Source of the DNA: Laccaria trichodermophora
Lineage: Eukaryota; Basidiomycota; Agaricomycetes; Agaricales; Hydnangiaceae
Assembly (NCBI GenBank): GCA_018417955.1
Contig: JACTVC010000005.1
Span: 1,674,001 to 1,738,000, forward strand
Length of the DNA stretch: 64,000 nt
Direction of reading: 5' to 3'
Part shown: piece by piece, positions 33,804 through 44,877 of the stretch
Position numbering within the stretch: the stretch's first letter is position 1
Layout: each line of letters starts with the position of its first letter
Notes under the pieces: model-generated
Seen by the model: only the letters and a program-made list of their open reading frames with translations
Told to the model about the DNA's origin: nothing
Databases searched by the model: none
Made by a program: the position numbers and the translations under genes

Positions 33804-36459
33804 TCTCTTGTTGGAATAAGAGGGTAAGTGATGGAGATGCTGTTAGCAGACAACCCCCCACCTTTTATACCCTTCAACATCGGACTCTGGTCTTTCTTCA
33901 GACAGCTATTTCCAATATCAATGCTACAAGGAGCTAGATGAGCAAGACTTGCTGAAATAAGTGTGCAAAAAGGAGTCCACATACCTCAATTACTGCTCTA
34001 ATTGCTTGCCAAAGTCCTTTTGGATGATGCCATTGACTGCAGCCATTGAGAGGCACCAGATGTAGAAGATAGGTTTTGGAAATTTGACAGTGCACAAGAT
34101 TGGTGGCCATATAGAGGGGCATGAAAATGTGCTCATTGGTGTTTGAGGCAGTGAAGAACAAGGACAAGTCTTCCTGAAAAGGATGTGTTTGTTTGGTTTG
34201 AGGGTCATACAAACAGTCTATAGCAGCCTATTCATGTTAAACCAAGGCAAAATAATCTATTCATGGGGTACCTACCCTACCAACAAATTAGAGTCTATGA
34301 TGAGGTGAAAGATGATGGTTTGGATATATTTGATTTGAAATTGACATTGGCATGTTGGCATCTTCAATCAGATCTTCCAATTTATGATATTCCATGCAAT
34401 AGAACCTTACAGAAAGTCATCCAGTTGGAAATGCAAGATATAGTTGAAAATAAAGTATCTTGATCCAGGATATGGTTAATAAATATATCTTGGTTCAGGA
34501 TATAATTAAAATATTCATGATATAGCTGAGAAATAATGTATCTGGATCCACAATATGGTTGAAAAATATATCTTGGTTCAGGATTTAGTGGAAAGATATA
34601 TGTTGGTTTAAGATATAGTTGTCAAATATATTCCTCAGTAATGAATGTATTCTAGATATGTATCTTGCATCAGTATTCACTCTGATGATTGAAAATATGT
34701 ACCTTCCAAGAAATATATCTTCCCAAAATGCATATGTGATTGAGTTGTTTGGGGTAGGATGTCAATTTGCCAGACACCCAGACAGTTTTTGAACAACAAA
34801 GGGCTTTGTGAACTCTGAGCAGCTAATGAAATCTGTAATGCAAACTGTATCCCTGTCATTTGAAGTGGATGTTACTTAAGCAACTCACAAACCTTAAACT
34901 CAATAGCTTCAAGTTAGCACACTTTACAGTAGCATAGAGCTGTCTGAAAATTAGTTCCAGATGTTTTCAAAGTACAAATTAGTCAAGTAGTGGCAGGCAT
35001 GAAGGCAATCATGGAAAATGCAAAGAAGAACCCTATATTATGACATGGTGATCAATTTTTGTTAGAGAATAATGGAATTTGTTGTCCATGAATTTACAAT
35101 CAAGAGCAAGAGAAGGAGAGAGGAGGGAGGGAGGGAGAGGAGGAGAGGAAGAGAGGAAGAGAAAGAGAGAAACAGCAAAGTACTTTTTGAACTCTAAATA
35201 TGAGCAGCTACAAAAATCTGTAATGTGAACTGTATCCACAGTGTGATTTGAAGTGGATGATACTTAAGCAAGTTGAGAATCTTGAACTGAATAGCTTCAA
35301 GGTAGCACAGTGCTGTCTGGAGGATAGCTCCAGATGTTTTCAAACAACAAAGTACTTTGTGAACTCTAACTAGCTAAAAACCTGACTGGTACACTCATTT
35401 GTAACTTGCATACATTGCATAAGAGCTGCAATAATCAGATCACAGCCATTGATGCCCCTTATTGTTGCCTACATACTGGGAGCACAGGCCAGATATAGTA
35501 CCAGGAGAGGGAGAGAGGAAGAGAGGAAGAGTAAGAGGGAAACAACAAAGTACTTTGTGAACTCTGAGCAGCTAAAAGAATCTGTAATGTGAACTGTATT
35601 TATAGTGTCATTTGAAGTGGATAATACTTAACTGACTCAGGAATCTTAGCTTCCAGGTAGATCACAGATGCTATTGATGCCCCTTATTATTACCTACATA
35701 CTGGAAGCACAGGCCAGACATAGTGCCAAAACCTCTGGAAGTCATTAGGGGAGCTCAAAGTTGACCGTAGACCGTCTATGGCTTCCATAGATGAGTCCAT
35801 AGATCAGCCCTTACTGATGGAAATTCATTGTCTGAAACTTAGATAATAGCACCTGTCACACTTGAATAAATCAGACTCAAGTTTTCAACCACTTGCCTGC
35901 CTAGTCATGGTTGGTCACAACATTTCTCATACACAGAGTCTAAAATGCCATCATTTGTCATCCCTTCATAGTTGATCTATGGGTCTATGGCTATGTCTAC
36001 AGCCAACTTTGAGCTCCCCTATTGTAGAATCTTCTGGAATATATACCCCAGACAGCAAAAAAATCACAAGTTTTTTGCTGAAACTAGGACCCCTGACACC
36101 CTTACAGACCAGAAAAATATATCATTACCACATCTGTTTCACAAAATATATTCTAAGGCCAAGCCAGGGCAAAAATATATTTCTAAGGTGTGACAGTGAC
36201 ATCTCAGGGTCCACTCACCAAAAATATATCCATACTTCATTTCTCTTGCAAAATATATTTTGGTGGTGTGACACAGACATTATAATTTTTGTGTGACATT
36301 TCAGGGTCTACATCTCAAGAATATATTTTAGATTCTAGGACCCATATATATATAGAATATAGATATGGTCCATGACAATTAGTCATGTAACATACATGGA
36401 GTTTGCATGACTAATAGTCAGTTGGCACTGGGTAACTGAAGTGCCAATACCATGGTACC
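33804..36459. repeat. Non-coding field of short repeats
   Basis: No gene supported. At 34440-34660 a unit of about 35 bp (ATATCTTGGTTCAGGATATAG) repeats with drift. Three related blocks at about 34785-34930, 35175-35345 and 35540-35670 share AACAAAGTACTTTGTGAACT, AATCTGTAATGTGAACTGTA and TTTGAAGTGGATRATACTTA. A purine microsatellite (GAGAGGAAGA) is at 35100-35170. From 36060 to 36360 AAAATATATTC-type sequence recurs. Confidence 0.5.
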
Positions 36460-36935
36460 TGTAAGCAGTCCCTAGAATGCACAAAGAACCACCTAAGCCA
36501 AAAGGCAGAATAACTGAGAAGTTATATTCTCAGCCAGTGCATCCTATATATGATACAGTATGGGAACTGTAGTAATCATGCCATGATTACACCCTCCCTA
36601 TCTCTGGAACTTTGCCCCCTCGTACAGACCTGGTCCCAATCCCATAGTCCTGGAGTTCCTCATGGGGTTTCCAAAGTGGGAGTGCTCATATAGGCCACCC
36701 CAAGGGTCTACCCCCTTGCAACTAACAGTATTCATTCCCACGGTCCCACAGCCAGCTTTGCCATGGGCCAGGATTGAACCTGCAGCCGTAACTTCTCAGT
36801 TAATGTAAGCAGTCCCTAGAATGCACAAAGAACCACCTAAGCCAAAAGGCAGAATAACTGAGAAGTTATATTCTCAGCCAGTGCATCCTATATATGATAC
36901 AGTATGGGAACTGTAGTAATCATGCCATGATTACA
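36460..36935 (-). mobile_element. TRIM: 476-bp miniature LTR retrotransposon with identical LTRs
   Basis: Two 132-bp direct repeats (36460-36591 and 36804-36935), identical as read, start TGTAAGCAGTCCC and end CATGATTACA (TG...CA). A 5-bp target duplication GTACC lies at 36455-36459 and 36936-36940. The 212-bp interior has no ORF of note. On the minus strand a polypurine run (AGAGATAGGGAGGG) directly precedes one LTR, which sets the orientation. The minus-strand interior also holds CAGGTTCAATCCTG, a tRNA T-arm/B-box look-alike. It needs enzymes from another element. Confidence 0.88.
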
Positions 36936-36940
36936 GTACC

Positions 36941-37167
36941 ATGGATTGGAAAACCCATACCATACCCCACTCATACCAATACCATGTTACCAAACCATAC
37001 CAATACCATGTCACCATACCATACCATGTCCTGTTATACCATACTAGATGGTATGATGTCACTTCATACCATCATACCAAAGCTGACATAGGGTGTCTGG
37101 GGTCCTTTTCCAAAATATATAAATTATTTCTGCAGGCTGCAATACTGGTCCATTGGGTGCCATTTTT
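36941..37167. repeat. ATACCAATACCATG short repeats
   Basis: CATACC, ACCATACC and ATACCATG units recur at 36950-37085, and their complement (GGTATGGTATG) recurs at 40275-40335. Non-coding. Confidence 0.6.
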
Positions 37168-37193
37168 TGTGGGGTGGTTCTCCAGGTTTTTCC

Positions 37194-38851
37194 CAGTACT
37201 TTACAGTGCCCCACCCATTCCTGCAGGAATCCACAGGAATCTGCAGGAATGGCATTGGAATCCACAGGAATCCACAGAAATGGCACTGGAATCTGCAGAA
37301 ATCTACAGGAATGGGACCAGAATACAACCAATACAACACCTTTCCTTTTTGCTAGATACATTTACACTAATATGCACTTCTTCACACTGACTTAAAAGGT
37401 ATGAACACTTTCTTATAACATTTATATATTAAAACTCAAATCTACATCTAATTTACTATTTTCTAAGTTAAATGAAGGGGCAGGAAGGGAGGGAGGGAGG
37501 GAGAGAGGAAGGGAGGGAGGGAGAGAGGAAGGGAGGGAGGGAGAGAGGAAGGGAGGGAGGGAGAGAGGAAGGGAGGGAGGGAGAGAGGAAGGGAGGGAGG
37601 AAGGAAGGGAGGGAGGAAGGGAGGGAGAGAGGAAGGGAGGGAGGGAGGAAGGAAGGGAGGGAGGAAGGGAGGGAGAGAGGAAGGGAGGGAGGGAGAGAGG
37701 AAGGGAGGGAGGAAGGAAGGGAGGGAGGAAGGGAGGGAGAGAGGAAGGGAGGGAGGGAGAGAGGAAGGGAGGGAGGGAGGAAGGGAGGGAGGGAGGAAGG
37801 GAGGGAGGGAGGAAGGAAGGGAGGGAGGAAGGGAGGGAGAGAGGAAGGGAGGGAGGGAGAGAGGAAGGGAGGGAGGGAGAGAGGAAGGGAGGGAGGGAAG
37901 GAGGGAGGGAGGAAGGGGGGAGGAAGGAAGGAAGGAAGAGGGGAGGAAGGGAGGGACAGAGAGTGGTGTGGGGGTGTGATCAATGTGAGCAGCATAGGAA
38001 AGGGGGAGGAAGGAAGGGAGGAGGGACAGGCAATGGTGTGGGGCAGGCCCTGGGGAGGGGGAGAGAGTGGTGGGGACTAATGAAGGGGAAGGGGTAGAGC
38101 TGGGCCTCATTGTCCATCATCATTGTCATCCTGGGTTGTTGTGCTGTTGTTGTTGCATTGTCATCATCATGTTGTCATTGTCATGTGGTTGTCAACATGT
38201 TTTCATTGTCACATGGTTGTCAACACATTGTCATTGTCGTGTTGTCATTGGTTTGTGACATGGTGTTGCAGTGCTGGTATGGTCATCATGGGTGCTTGTG
38301 GATGGTGGTGGGTTTATCACATTGTCATCACTTTGTGACATGGCATTGTGGCACTTGTGTGGTCATTGTGGTGGGTGCTTGTGGATGGTAGTGGGTGCCG
38401 TCTGGATGGTGGTGGGTGCTTGTGGATAGTGGTGTTGTTGTTGTTGTCCATTTGGCTGCCACATCACTGGCAGTGGTTGTTGCTGTTCGTTGCTGGGTGG
38501 TCATCACCATTGTGAGACATTGTCATTGTGGGTTGGCATGGTGTTGTCAGTTTATCATGGCTGTCATGGGGGTGGGGAAGAGGATGGTGGGTGGTGGTGG
38601 AAAGGAATGGTGTTGAATTTGTTTGGTAACAGAAGTAAAACAAACAAACAAAGGACCAGATTCTGTTGCATTCCATTCCTGTGCATTCTGCAGATCATTT
38701 TGGTGTCAATTCCAGAATGCCCAAATTCCACTGGAATGGTAAGGCACCAGAATGATGAAAATAGCAGGCCTCCCTGCCAAATTTCATTCCTCTGGAATCC
38801 ACCAGAATGACCAGATTCCTGCAGGAATTAGGGGGGCACTGATAAGACCTC
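37194..38851 (+). mobile_element. Element A, copy 4: 1658 bp, precise insertion
   Basis: Left end CAGTACTTTACAGTGCCCC, right end the complement of GAGGTCTTATCAGTGCC. Flanking 8-mers are GTTTTTCC (37186-37193) and ATTTTTCC (38852-38859). The inverted paralogous arm at about 40955-40975 carries the empty site, GGTTTTTCCTGAGATATTAG once in complement. Inside are GGAAT dyads, an extreme purine tract (37472-37965) and a GT-rich tract (38100-38600). Non-coding. Confidence 0.88.
37472..37965 (+). repeat. About 490-bp uninterrupted purine tract (GGGAGGGAGGGAGAGAGGAA)n
   Basis: Only G and A on the plus strand, in units of about 20 bp with GGGAGGGAGGGA. Such mirror-symmetric purine runs can form triplexes, and closely spaced GGG runs fit G-quadruplex rules. 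The 215-codon Pro/Ser/Leu frame on the opposite strand is an artefact of this tract. Confidence 0.95.
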
Positions 38852-39124
38852 ATTTTTCCTGAGATATTAGGCTACAAATCAAGGCCAGATAGTCCAAACC
38901 ATCTATTGAAAATGAGTTTAAATAGGCTTTATCCCAGCTTTCCCATGCATCCAAAGCTATGTAATGATACATATCTTTCCCAATCCTGTCTATCAGAACA
39001 ATATTCATCCAAATCAAACAAAACCACATCTATTCTGATGAAGTGGTCATAGAGAAGAAAATAAAGGTGGAAAGGCTTTCAGGTTTTTGCTAAGATTTCC
39101 AATTCCAAGTGGAGGCCAGATAGA

Positions 39125-39620
39125 GTAACTTTTGTAGTCTAAAAAGTGGACACTACAAAATTTGTAATGAAAAAAGCACACACTACAAGCCTTTGTAATG
39201 TAAAAACCAAAGACTACAGACATTTGTAGTCCAAAAAGCAGACACTACAAACATTTGTAATGAAAAAAGCACACACTACAAGCCTTTGTAATGTAAAAAG
39301 CAAAGACTACAGACATTTGTAGTTGAAAAAAGTGGACACTACAAACATTTGTAATGAAAAGGGCAAAGACTACAAATATTTGTAATGAAAAAAGCACACA
39401 CTACAAGCCTTTGTAAAGAAAAAGGCAAAGATTACAAACATTTGTAGTCAAAAAAGTGCACACTACAAGCCTTTGTAATAAAAAAGGCAAAGACTACAAA
39501 TATTTGTAGTCTAAAAAGTGCACACTACATGCATTTGTAGTCTAAAAAGCAGACACTACAAACTTTAGTAATGAAAAAAGCACACACTAGTAATTTCGTA
39601 GTGAAAAAGTGGACAGTACA
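39125..39620. repeat. Array of ACTACAAACATTTGTAGT-type palindromic units
   Basis: A unit of about 32-36 bp, for example GTCTAAAAAGCAGACACTAC followed by AAACATTTGTA, occurs about 14 times. Each carries an ACTACAAA...TTTGTAGT dyad separated by an A-rich linker. Related units lie at 21375-21410 and 41880-42540. Confidence 0.75.
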
Positions 39621-39639
39621 AACCAAACTGATATTATGT

Positions 39640-40150
39640 AATGACTTTCCAAATTGGGAAATATGTGAACATTGTCATAAACAATGACAACACTAAGCTA
39701 GCCACTAACTCCAGTGGCCGAAATAGCATGGGAAACAGTTCCCAACCTAAATGTGCACTGTGCCTGACATTAGGTGTGGCAGAAAAAAGTGTAACACTTT
39801 TCCCAATTAGGAAATGGCCCAATTTGGAAATAGTGCAGACATCATCATGAACAATGACAACACCAAGCTAGCCACTAACTCCAGTGGCCCAAAGAGTGTG
39901 GGAAATAGTTCCTGACATAAATGTGTAGTGAGCCTGACATTAGGTATGGCAGAAAAAAGTGTAACACTTTTCCCAATTAGGAAATAGTGCAGACATCATC
40001 ATGACAATGACAACACCAAGCTAGCCACTAACTCCAGTGGCCCAAAGAGCATCGGAAACAGTTCTTGACCTAAATGTGCACTGTGCCTGACATTAGGTGT
40101 AACAGAAAAAAGTGTAACACTTTTCTCAATTAGGAAATAGTGCACACATC
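39640..40150. repeat. Three-copy tandem repeat, about 145-180-bp unit
   Basis: Units begin near 39645, 39828 and 39972 and share ACAATGACAACAC, AAGCTAGCCACTAACTCCAG, TGCCTGACATTAGGTGT and AAAAAGTGTAACACTTTTC. Non-coding. Confidence 0.7.
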
Positions 40151-40984
40151 AAAGCAGACACTACAAAATTTTAGCCTCACTTCAGTCAAAGCTATTGGTA
40201 AATATATGTAAACAAACTTTGAAATGAGGGTTTTCTGCCTTCCTCTGCCTAAATAAAAATATATTACAGTTCCTGATACCATGGTATGGTATGAGGGTAC
40301 ATGGTATGGCATGGTATGGTATGGTATGAGAGTGCAACATGGGATTACAATACCATGGTATAATATTTTGATAATGAAAACTCTGACAAGACTTTGGATT
40401 GGACAGATTCACTCAGCTTCAATAGATTGAACCAAATATTATGACAAAGAAGACTTTGGCCAAACACTCAGGACAACAATACTTGATTCCAACATACATA
40501 GTTTTTAAGAAAATTGAGATTATATGATGGTGTTGTTGGCCATACTATATGTGTATGCTATGTAAGTAGGCAGGACTATCTGATTGGCCCTACTGGGCAA
40601 AATATATTTAACCTATTATTGAATGCATTCACATTAATGGCTTTTCAGGAATGAAAAAACCCTCAATTGAACTGATTTTTAAACGTTGAAGTTGACTATC
40701 TGGCCTCCACTTGGAATTGGAAATCTTAGCAAAAACCTGAAAGCCTTTCCACTTTTATTTTCTTCTCTATGACCACTTCATCACAATATATGTGGTTTTG
40801 TTTGATTTGGATGAATATTGTTCTAATAGACAGGATTGGGAAAGATATTATCATTACATGGCTTTGGATGCATGGGAAAGCTGGGATAAAGCCTATTTAA
40901 ACTCATTTTCAATAGATGGTTTGGACTATCTGGCCTTGATTTGTAGCCTAATATCTCAGGAAAAACCTGGAGAACCACCCCACA

Positions 40985-41880
40985 TTTCTCATGTTGTACT
41001 TAGTTGACACACTTCAACAGCTGATCAATATCATCTTTTTTGCCACCATCTACCTATCCTTCAGGATCTGAGAACTCTGTACTAACAGACCTCTACTCCT
41101 GTTCTAGGTGATTAGTGCTGATTGGAGAGTTTGGACACCTCAGAAAGGTTGACTTGATGAGGGTGAACAGATATTGATTCTATGGTTGATGTAGGCATCG
41201 ATACATGTTCTTGACTGACCACCCCAGTACAGTGATTGACTCCTTTCCTGGGTCATCACACCTCAGCTCATCAGACTTGTGGGTTGTATGACAGTAAACA
41301 CAGTTGAACCCTCACACCATGAGGCACAAGTGGGAACCAGTATTTATAATAAAACAATGCCAATGCCAATGGTTATTTCAAATGAACTGTCACAAAGTTT
41401 ATGAGAGGCATTTTATTAGGCTGTCCTATCTATTTCATTCACATAATTGTCAGAGCTTTTCATAAACTATAGGGAAGTTATGAGATATATTTCATAGGTC
41501 TTCCTACTGATTTCATTGTAAATTTCATATCCCTTCCATAGTGATTTCATTACCTTTTATCAAAACCCAAGGCTCTTTCATTATTAGTCTCTGGGGTCTT
41601 TCATTATGAACTTCATTGCTATTTCATTGCCATTTCAATAGAATTTCATTGGCAATTTCATTCAGATATCCAGTACTTTCATTGCACTTTCATTTAATAT
41701 TTCATTTGGATGTCCAGGCTATTTCATTGCTATTTCAATAGAATTCCATTGGCAATTTCATTAGATATCCTGTGCTTTCATTATGGTGTCTAGACTATTT
41801 CATTATTCTCCCTCTGATTACTTCATTGGGTTACCTGGGGTGTTTCTTTTCATTGCCCTGGGTATTTCATTGCACTGTCC
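40985..41880. repeat. Non-coding DNA with an ATTTCATTG repeat field (about 41390-41880)
   Basis: 40985-41390 holds nothing I can support. From 41390 the words ATTTCATTG, TTTCATTGCC and CAATTTCATT recur about 25 times at loose spacing. No ORF. Confidence 0.55.
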
Positions 41881-42545
41881 AGTTTTTAGACTACAAAAGT
41901 TTGTAGTATCTGCTTTTTTAGACTTCAAAAGTTTGTAGTGTCCACTTATTGAGACTACAAAAGTTTGTAGTCTGCTGTTCTGATATGTAGATTGTAGTGT
42001 CCCTAACTATCTTAGATTCATGGGGATATGGTTGAAGGAGATGACTAGATGTATGTATGGTCATTGCTACACCATTGGTTTTGACATCTTGCCCAAGTTT
42101 TCTTTTACATCAGTAGAAGCTGTCCTTTCTTTTTATATCAGCAACCACCATCCCATATCTGACTTTAGTTTCTTTTGTAGTCTAAAAAAGCAGACACTAC
42201 AACTTTGAAGTCATCTCACTCCTCTAACCATATCCCCATAAACCTAAGATAGTTAAGGACACTACAATCTACATGTTAGAAAAGCAGACTACAAACTTTT
42301 GTGGTCTAAAAAAGCAGACACTACAAACTTTTCTAGTAGATGGCCTGGACAAATTGTAGTCTCTGTCTGACTTTTTTGTAGTCTGTCAATGAAATTTGTA
42401 ATCTCTGTCCAACTTTTATAGTCTATCAGCAAACTTTGTAGTATATGTCCAATTTTTGTAGTTTTTTGTAGTAGTGTGTTTGTATACTTTGTAGGCTATG
42501 TTGGACTTTTGTAGTCTATCTGTGATCTTTGTAGTCTATTAATGT
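41880..42545. repeat. Foldback element with TTTGTAGTC units
   Basis: Arms at about 41885-42060 and 42180-42345 are inverted; both carry ACTATCTTAGRTTTATGGGG-like sequence next to TGTAGTGTCC and AAAGCAGACACTAC. The right flank (42345-42545) continues as TTTTTGTAGTCTATC repeats. The same palindromic unit forms the array at 39125-39620. Confidence 0.65.
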
Positions 42546-43553
42546 CAATATCCCTTTTAAGGCATGTAATTTCTCTTTTTGGTCATTTTTCCCATCATAC
42601 AATAATTGTAGTCTCTTCTCTGACCTTTCTGAATGTGTTAAAAACATGTTATTTGGTGTTGTTTTTATATAGAAAAAGGCAAAAAAAAAAAACAATAACA
42701 AAAAAAGCCAGGGGTCAGGCAAGTATTTTGTTTTATATCTCTACAATGGGGCAGTGACACACTCCAACTAATTGATGATGAGGACAAGCCAAATTCTGCT
42801 GGGTGTCCAGGTCAACATCTAATTCTTTGCTACTTTGGTTTCATTGTCCATAAGTTCAGACTCCAAAAGTCTTGCTCTTGAGATGAATAGCCACATCTTT
42901 GCCTCTGCCACAAGATTATTTGGCACACTCTTACTGCTAGACTGCCAGTTCTACAACAGTCCTTCACTTTTGGATGTACAATTATCTATTGCACAAAACA
43001 CCAACTTAGGCATTGAGTGTATGGTGTTTTGCATGTGAAATTGGAATCCAAATCTCATGAAAACTTGCTTGTTCTTGTGGTCTGTGGCTGATGGGAGTCA
43101 ACATTTAACCAAAGTTCAAAGTTCAATGCTGTGACATCAGGGAAGGCAATGTCACACATCACAAGAACAAACAAGTTTTCATGAGATTTGCATTCCAATC
43201 TCACATGCAAAACACTGTACTATGTTTGTTCATAATACTGAAACTTGTTGGGATATTGAAACTGCAGATTATCTTGACCTTCACTTGCCTTAGAATCTTG
43301 AAATCTTCACAGAAGATGTATTTATGCATGATATTCATTCTCTCAAATTTTCAGAGAGACATTCAAAGATTTGTGTTCTGGAGACATTATTTTGTGTTTT
43401 TCATTACACCAGACAAACAAAAGTATGGAATGTTCTCTCAGATCCCTCTGGATCAGCTGGACTGTTAATTATAAAACTTTCCAGTAACATTTAAATGATA
43501 TGTAACAGTTTAAATTTAAATTTCTAGAGTGATAGATGAAGTGCCATTGGGAG
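42546..43553. repeat. Non-coding; inverted repeat at about 43022-43205
   Basis: At 43022-43080 (TTTTGCATGTGAAATTGGAA, then AAATCTCATGAAAACTTG) the sequence is inverted at 43145-43205 (TTTTCATGAGATTTGCATTC and on). The arms are about 60 bp with a spacer of about 65 bp. The rest of 42546-43553 has no supported feature. Confidence 0.55.
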
Positions 43554-44290
43554 TAGGGCTGCACACCATCCATCTGACAGACATGGTCATCTAATTGACA
43601 GGTGTCGACAGGGGCGGTTCAACCAGCAACCATCTGTCTGGGCCACCCAAGAAGAAGCAAATGGAGACAGACTGATATAAAACGGCCATCAACGGATGTA
43701 GACAGATGGCAATTGTATTGACATTGACAAATTTCAGTGATACATATATTACAAAGGTATCAAAAACAATTGTTACCAAATTGTTACTATCTAGTAGTGT
43801 AGGGTGGCATTTGTCTGTGTGCATGTTGTCTCTTAGCAAACATCAGACAGGATTGAGACTAGCACAATATACCTACCTACTATGGTCCATGATGAGATCG
43901 ATTTTTTGGTCTTGGTGAGTGCTTTTGCTGAAAATTTTCATTCCTAGTGATAATTAGAAATAATAATAATAATTACATATGTATTCAACAGGGGCTGCAT
44001 GTAAATGAAGAAATATTTGAAGGACAGGTCACCAGTTTCAGAAAAAAGTTCATGGGGTATGTGGGGGTTGGAAGGTGATAGTGGCCTTGGTGCAATTCTC
44101 ATTTCAGACTCCACATATGCAGTGATGCCCATCAACCCTGTTAATGCCCATCACTCAATGGAAACAGATGGCCTTTCCCCATATGTCTACCATACATCAG
44201 GAGACTTGCAACAGGCCCAGATGGTACAGTGACAGTGCCTGTCTGACAGACCCATCTATCTGTCTAAGACAGAAACAGTGAGCAGCCCTA
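43554..44290. mobile_element. 737-bp hAT-like MITE
   Basis: Ends are TAGGGCTGCACACC and the complement of TAGGGCTGCTCAC. A perfect 8-bp target duplication ATTGGGAG lies at 43546-43553 and 44291-44298. TAGGG ends with 8-bp duplications are typical of hAT. Subterminal CATCTGTCTG and GACAGAT units repeat inside both ends. No transposase ORF. Confidence 0.85.
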
Positions 44291-44298
44291 ATTGGGAG

Positions 44299-44785
44299 GA
44301 AGGGCAAAATACCAGATGTTGCTTGCAAAAGCATAACATTTGCATGACATTTGCCTGCCAAACTGTCATCACCTCTCAGCCAGAATCATGGTGACCTAGC
44401 ATGACAACAGTTTCAATATCCTGATATTTTTGAACCCTGAGCACCAGAATGCCTCCAACAGCAAACACAGCATATCTACAGTAGAAAAAAGTAGATATTC
44501 ATGTAGAAAACAAAAAAGTACAATGAATTGTCAAAAAGTCCAAAGGAGTTGACAAAGTGGTGAGCCAAAAATCATGCAACACTGAAAAAGTTTCAATATC
44601 ATGAACAAACATAGTAAATGAAAAAAGAAACTAAATGGATATAGCAGCTTACTATGTAGCTGTGTTACCAATTACATCAGCTCATTGTTGTAGGTAGGAA
44701 TCATTGGTTGATCTCAGAACAAATGTCATGGTGGCCATTTGAGATGGGTGGGTTGATTCATAAAAAGCAAACTTATACTGTGTTA
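44299..44785. other. No supported gene
   Basis: AT-rich, CpG-poor DNA between the MITE and the tRNA gene. Nothing recognisable beyond the T-run just downstream of the tRNA (plus-strand TAAAAAGC at about 44760), a likely RNA polymerase III terminator. Confidence 0.4.
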
Positions 44786-44877
44786 CGACGAACCTGGGAC
44801 TCGAACCCAGAAATCTCCAGCTTGGTGTCAAGTTCAAACACCGGAAACTGGCGCGTTAACCATTACGCCAGTCCGCC
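44786..44877 (-). tRNA. tRNA-Arg (anticodon CCG) with an 18-nt intron
   Basis: A full cloverleaf can be drawn: acceptor GGCGGAC with GTTCGTC, D-arm GCG-loop-CGC, anticodon stem CCAGT with GCTGG, T-arm CTGGG-TTCGAGT-CCCAG and discriminator G. The anticodon loop TTCCGGA is interrupted after position 37 by an 18-nt intron (44823-44840), the canonical eukaryotic place. Anticodon CCG reads CGG (Arg). A T-run follows. It marks the border between the CpG-depleted repeats and the gene-rich half. A second copy with a different intron is at 62074. Confidence 0.92.

Larger units (their letters stand above)
37168..40984. mobile_element. Foldback element with about 290-bp inverted ends, split by element A copy 4
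   Basis: The left arm (37168-37193 joined to 38860-39122) is inverted at 40690-40984, sharing for example TGTGGGGTGGTTCTCCAGG, GAGATATTAGGCTACAAATC and TTGGAATTGG/CCAATTCCAA. The interior has two tandem arrays (39125-39620 and 39640-40150). The left arm contains element A copy 4; the right arm preserves the uninterrupted version. Without that insertion the element is about 2.15 kb. No ORF; outer target duplications are not clear. Confidence 0.7.

Noticed and set aside
36640..36800. tRNA-like T-arm (CAGGTTCAATCCTG, minus strand) considered as a tRNA or SINE
   Set aside because: No acceptor, D- or anticodon arm can be drawn around it, and the element has LTRs and a 5-bp TSD, so it is a TRIM.
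37463..38110. 215-codon Pro/Ser/Leu-rich frame opposite a 202-codon Gly/Glu/Arg frame
   Set aside because: Both are translations of the same purine microsatellite; no biased third position and no flanking gene structure.
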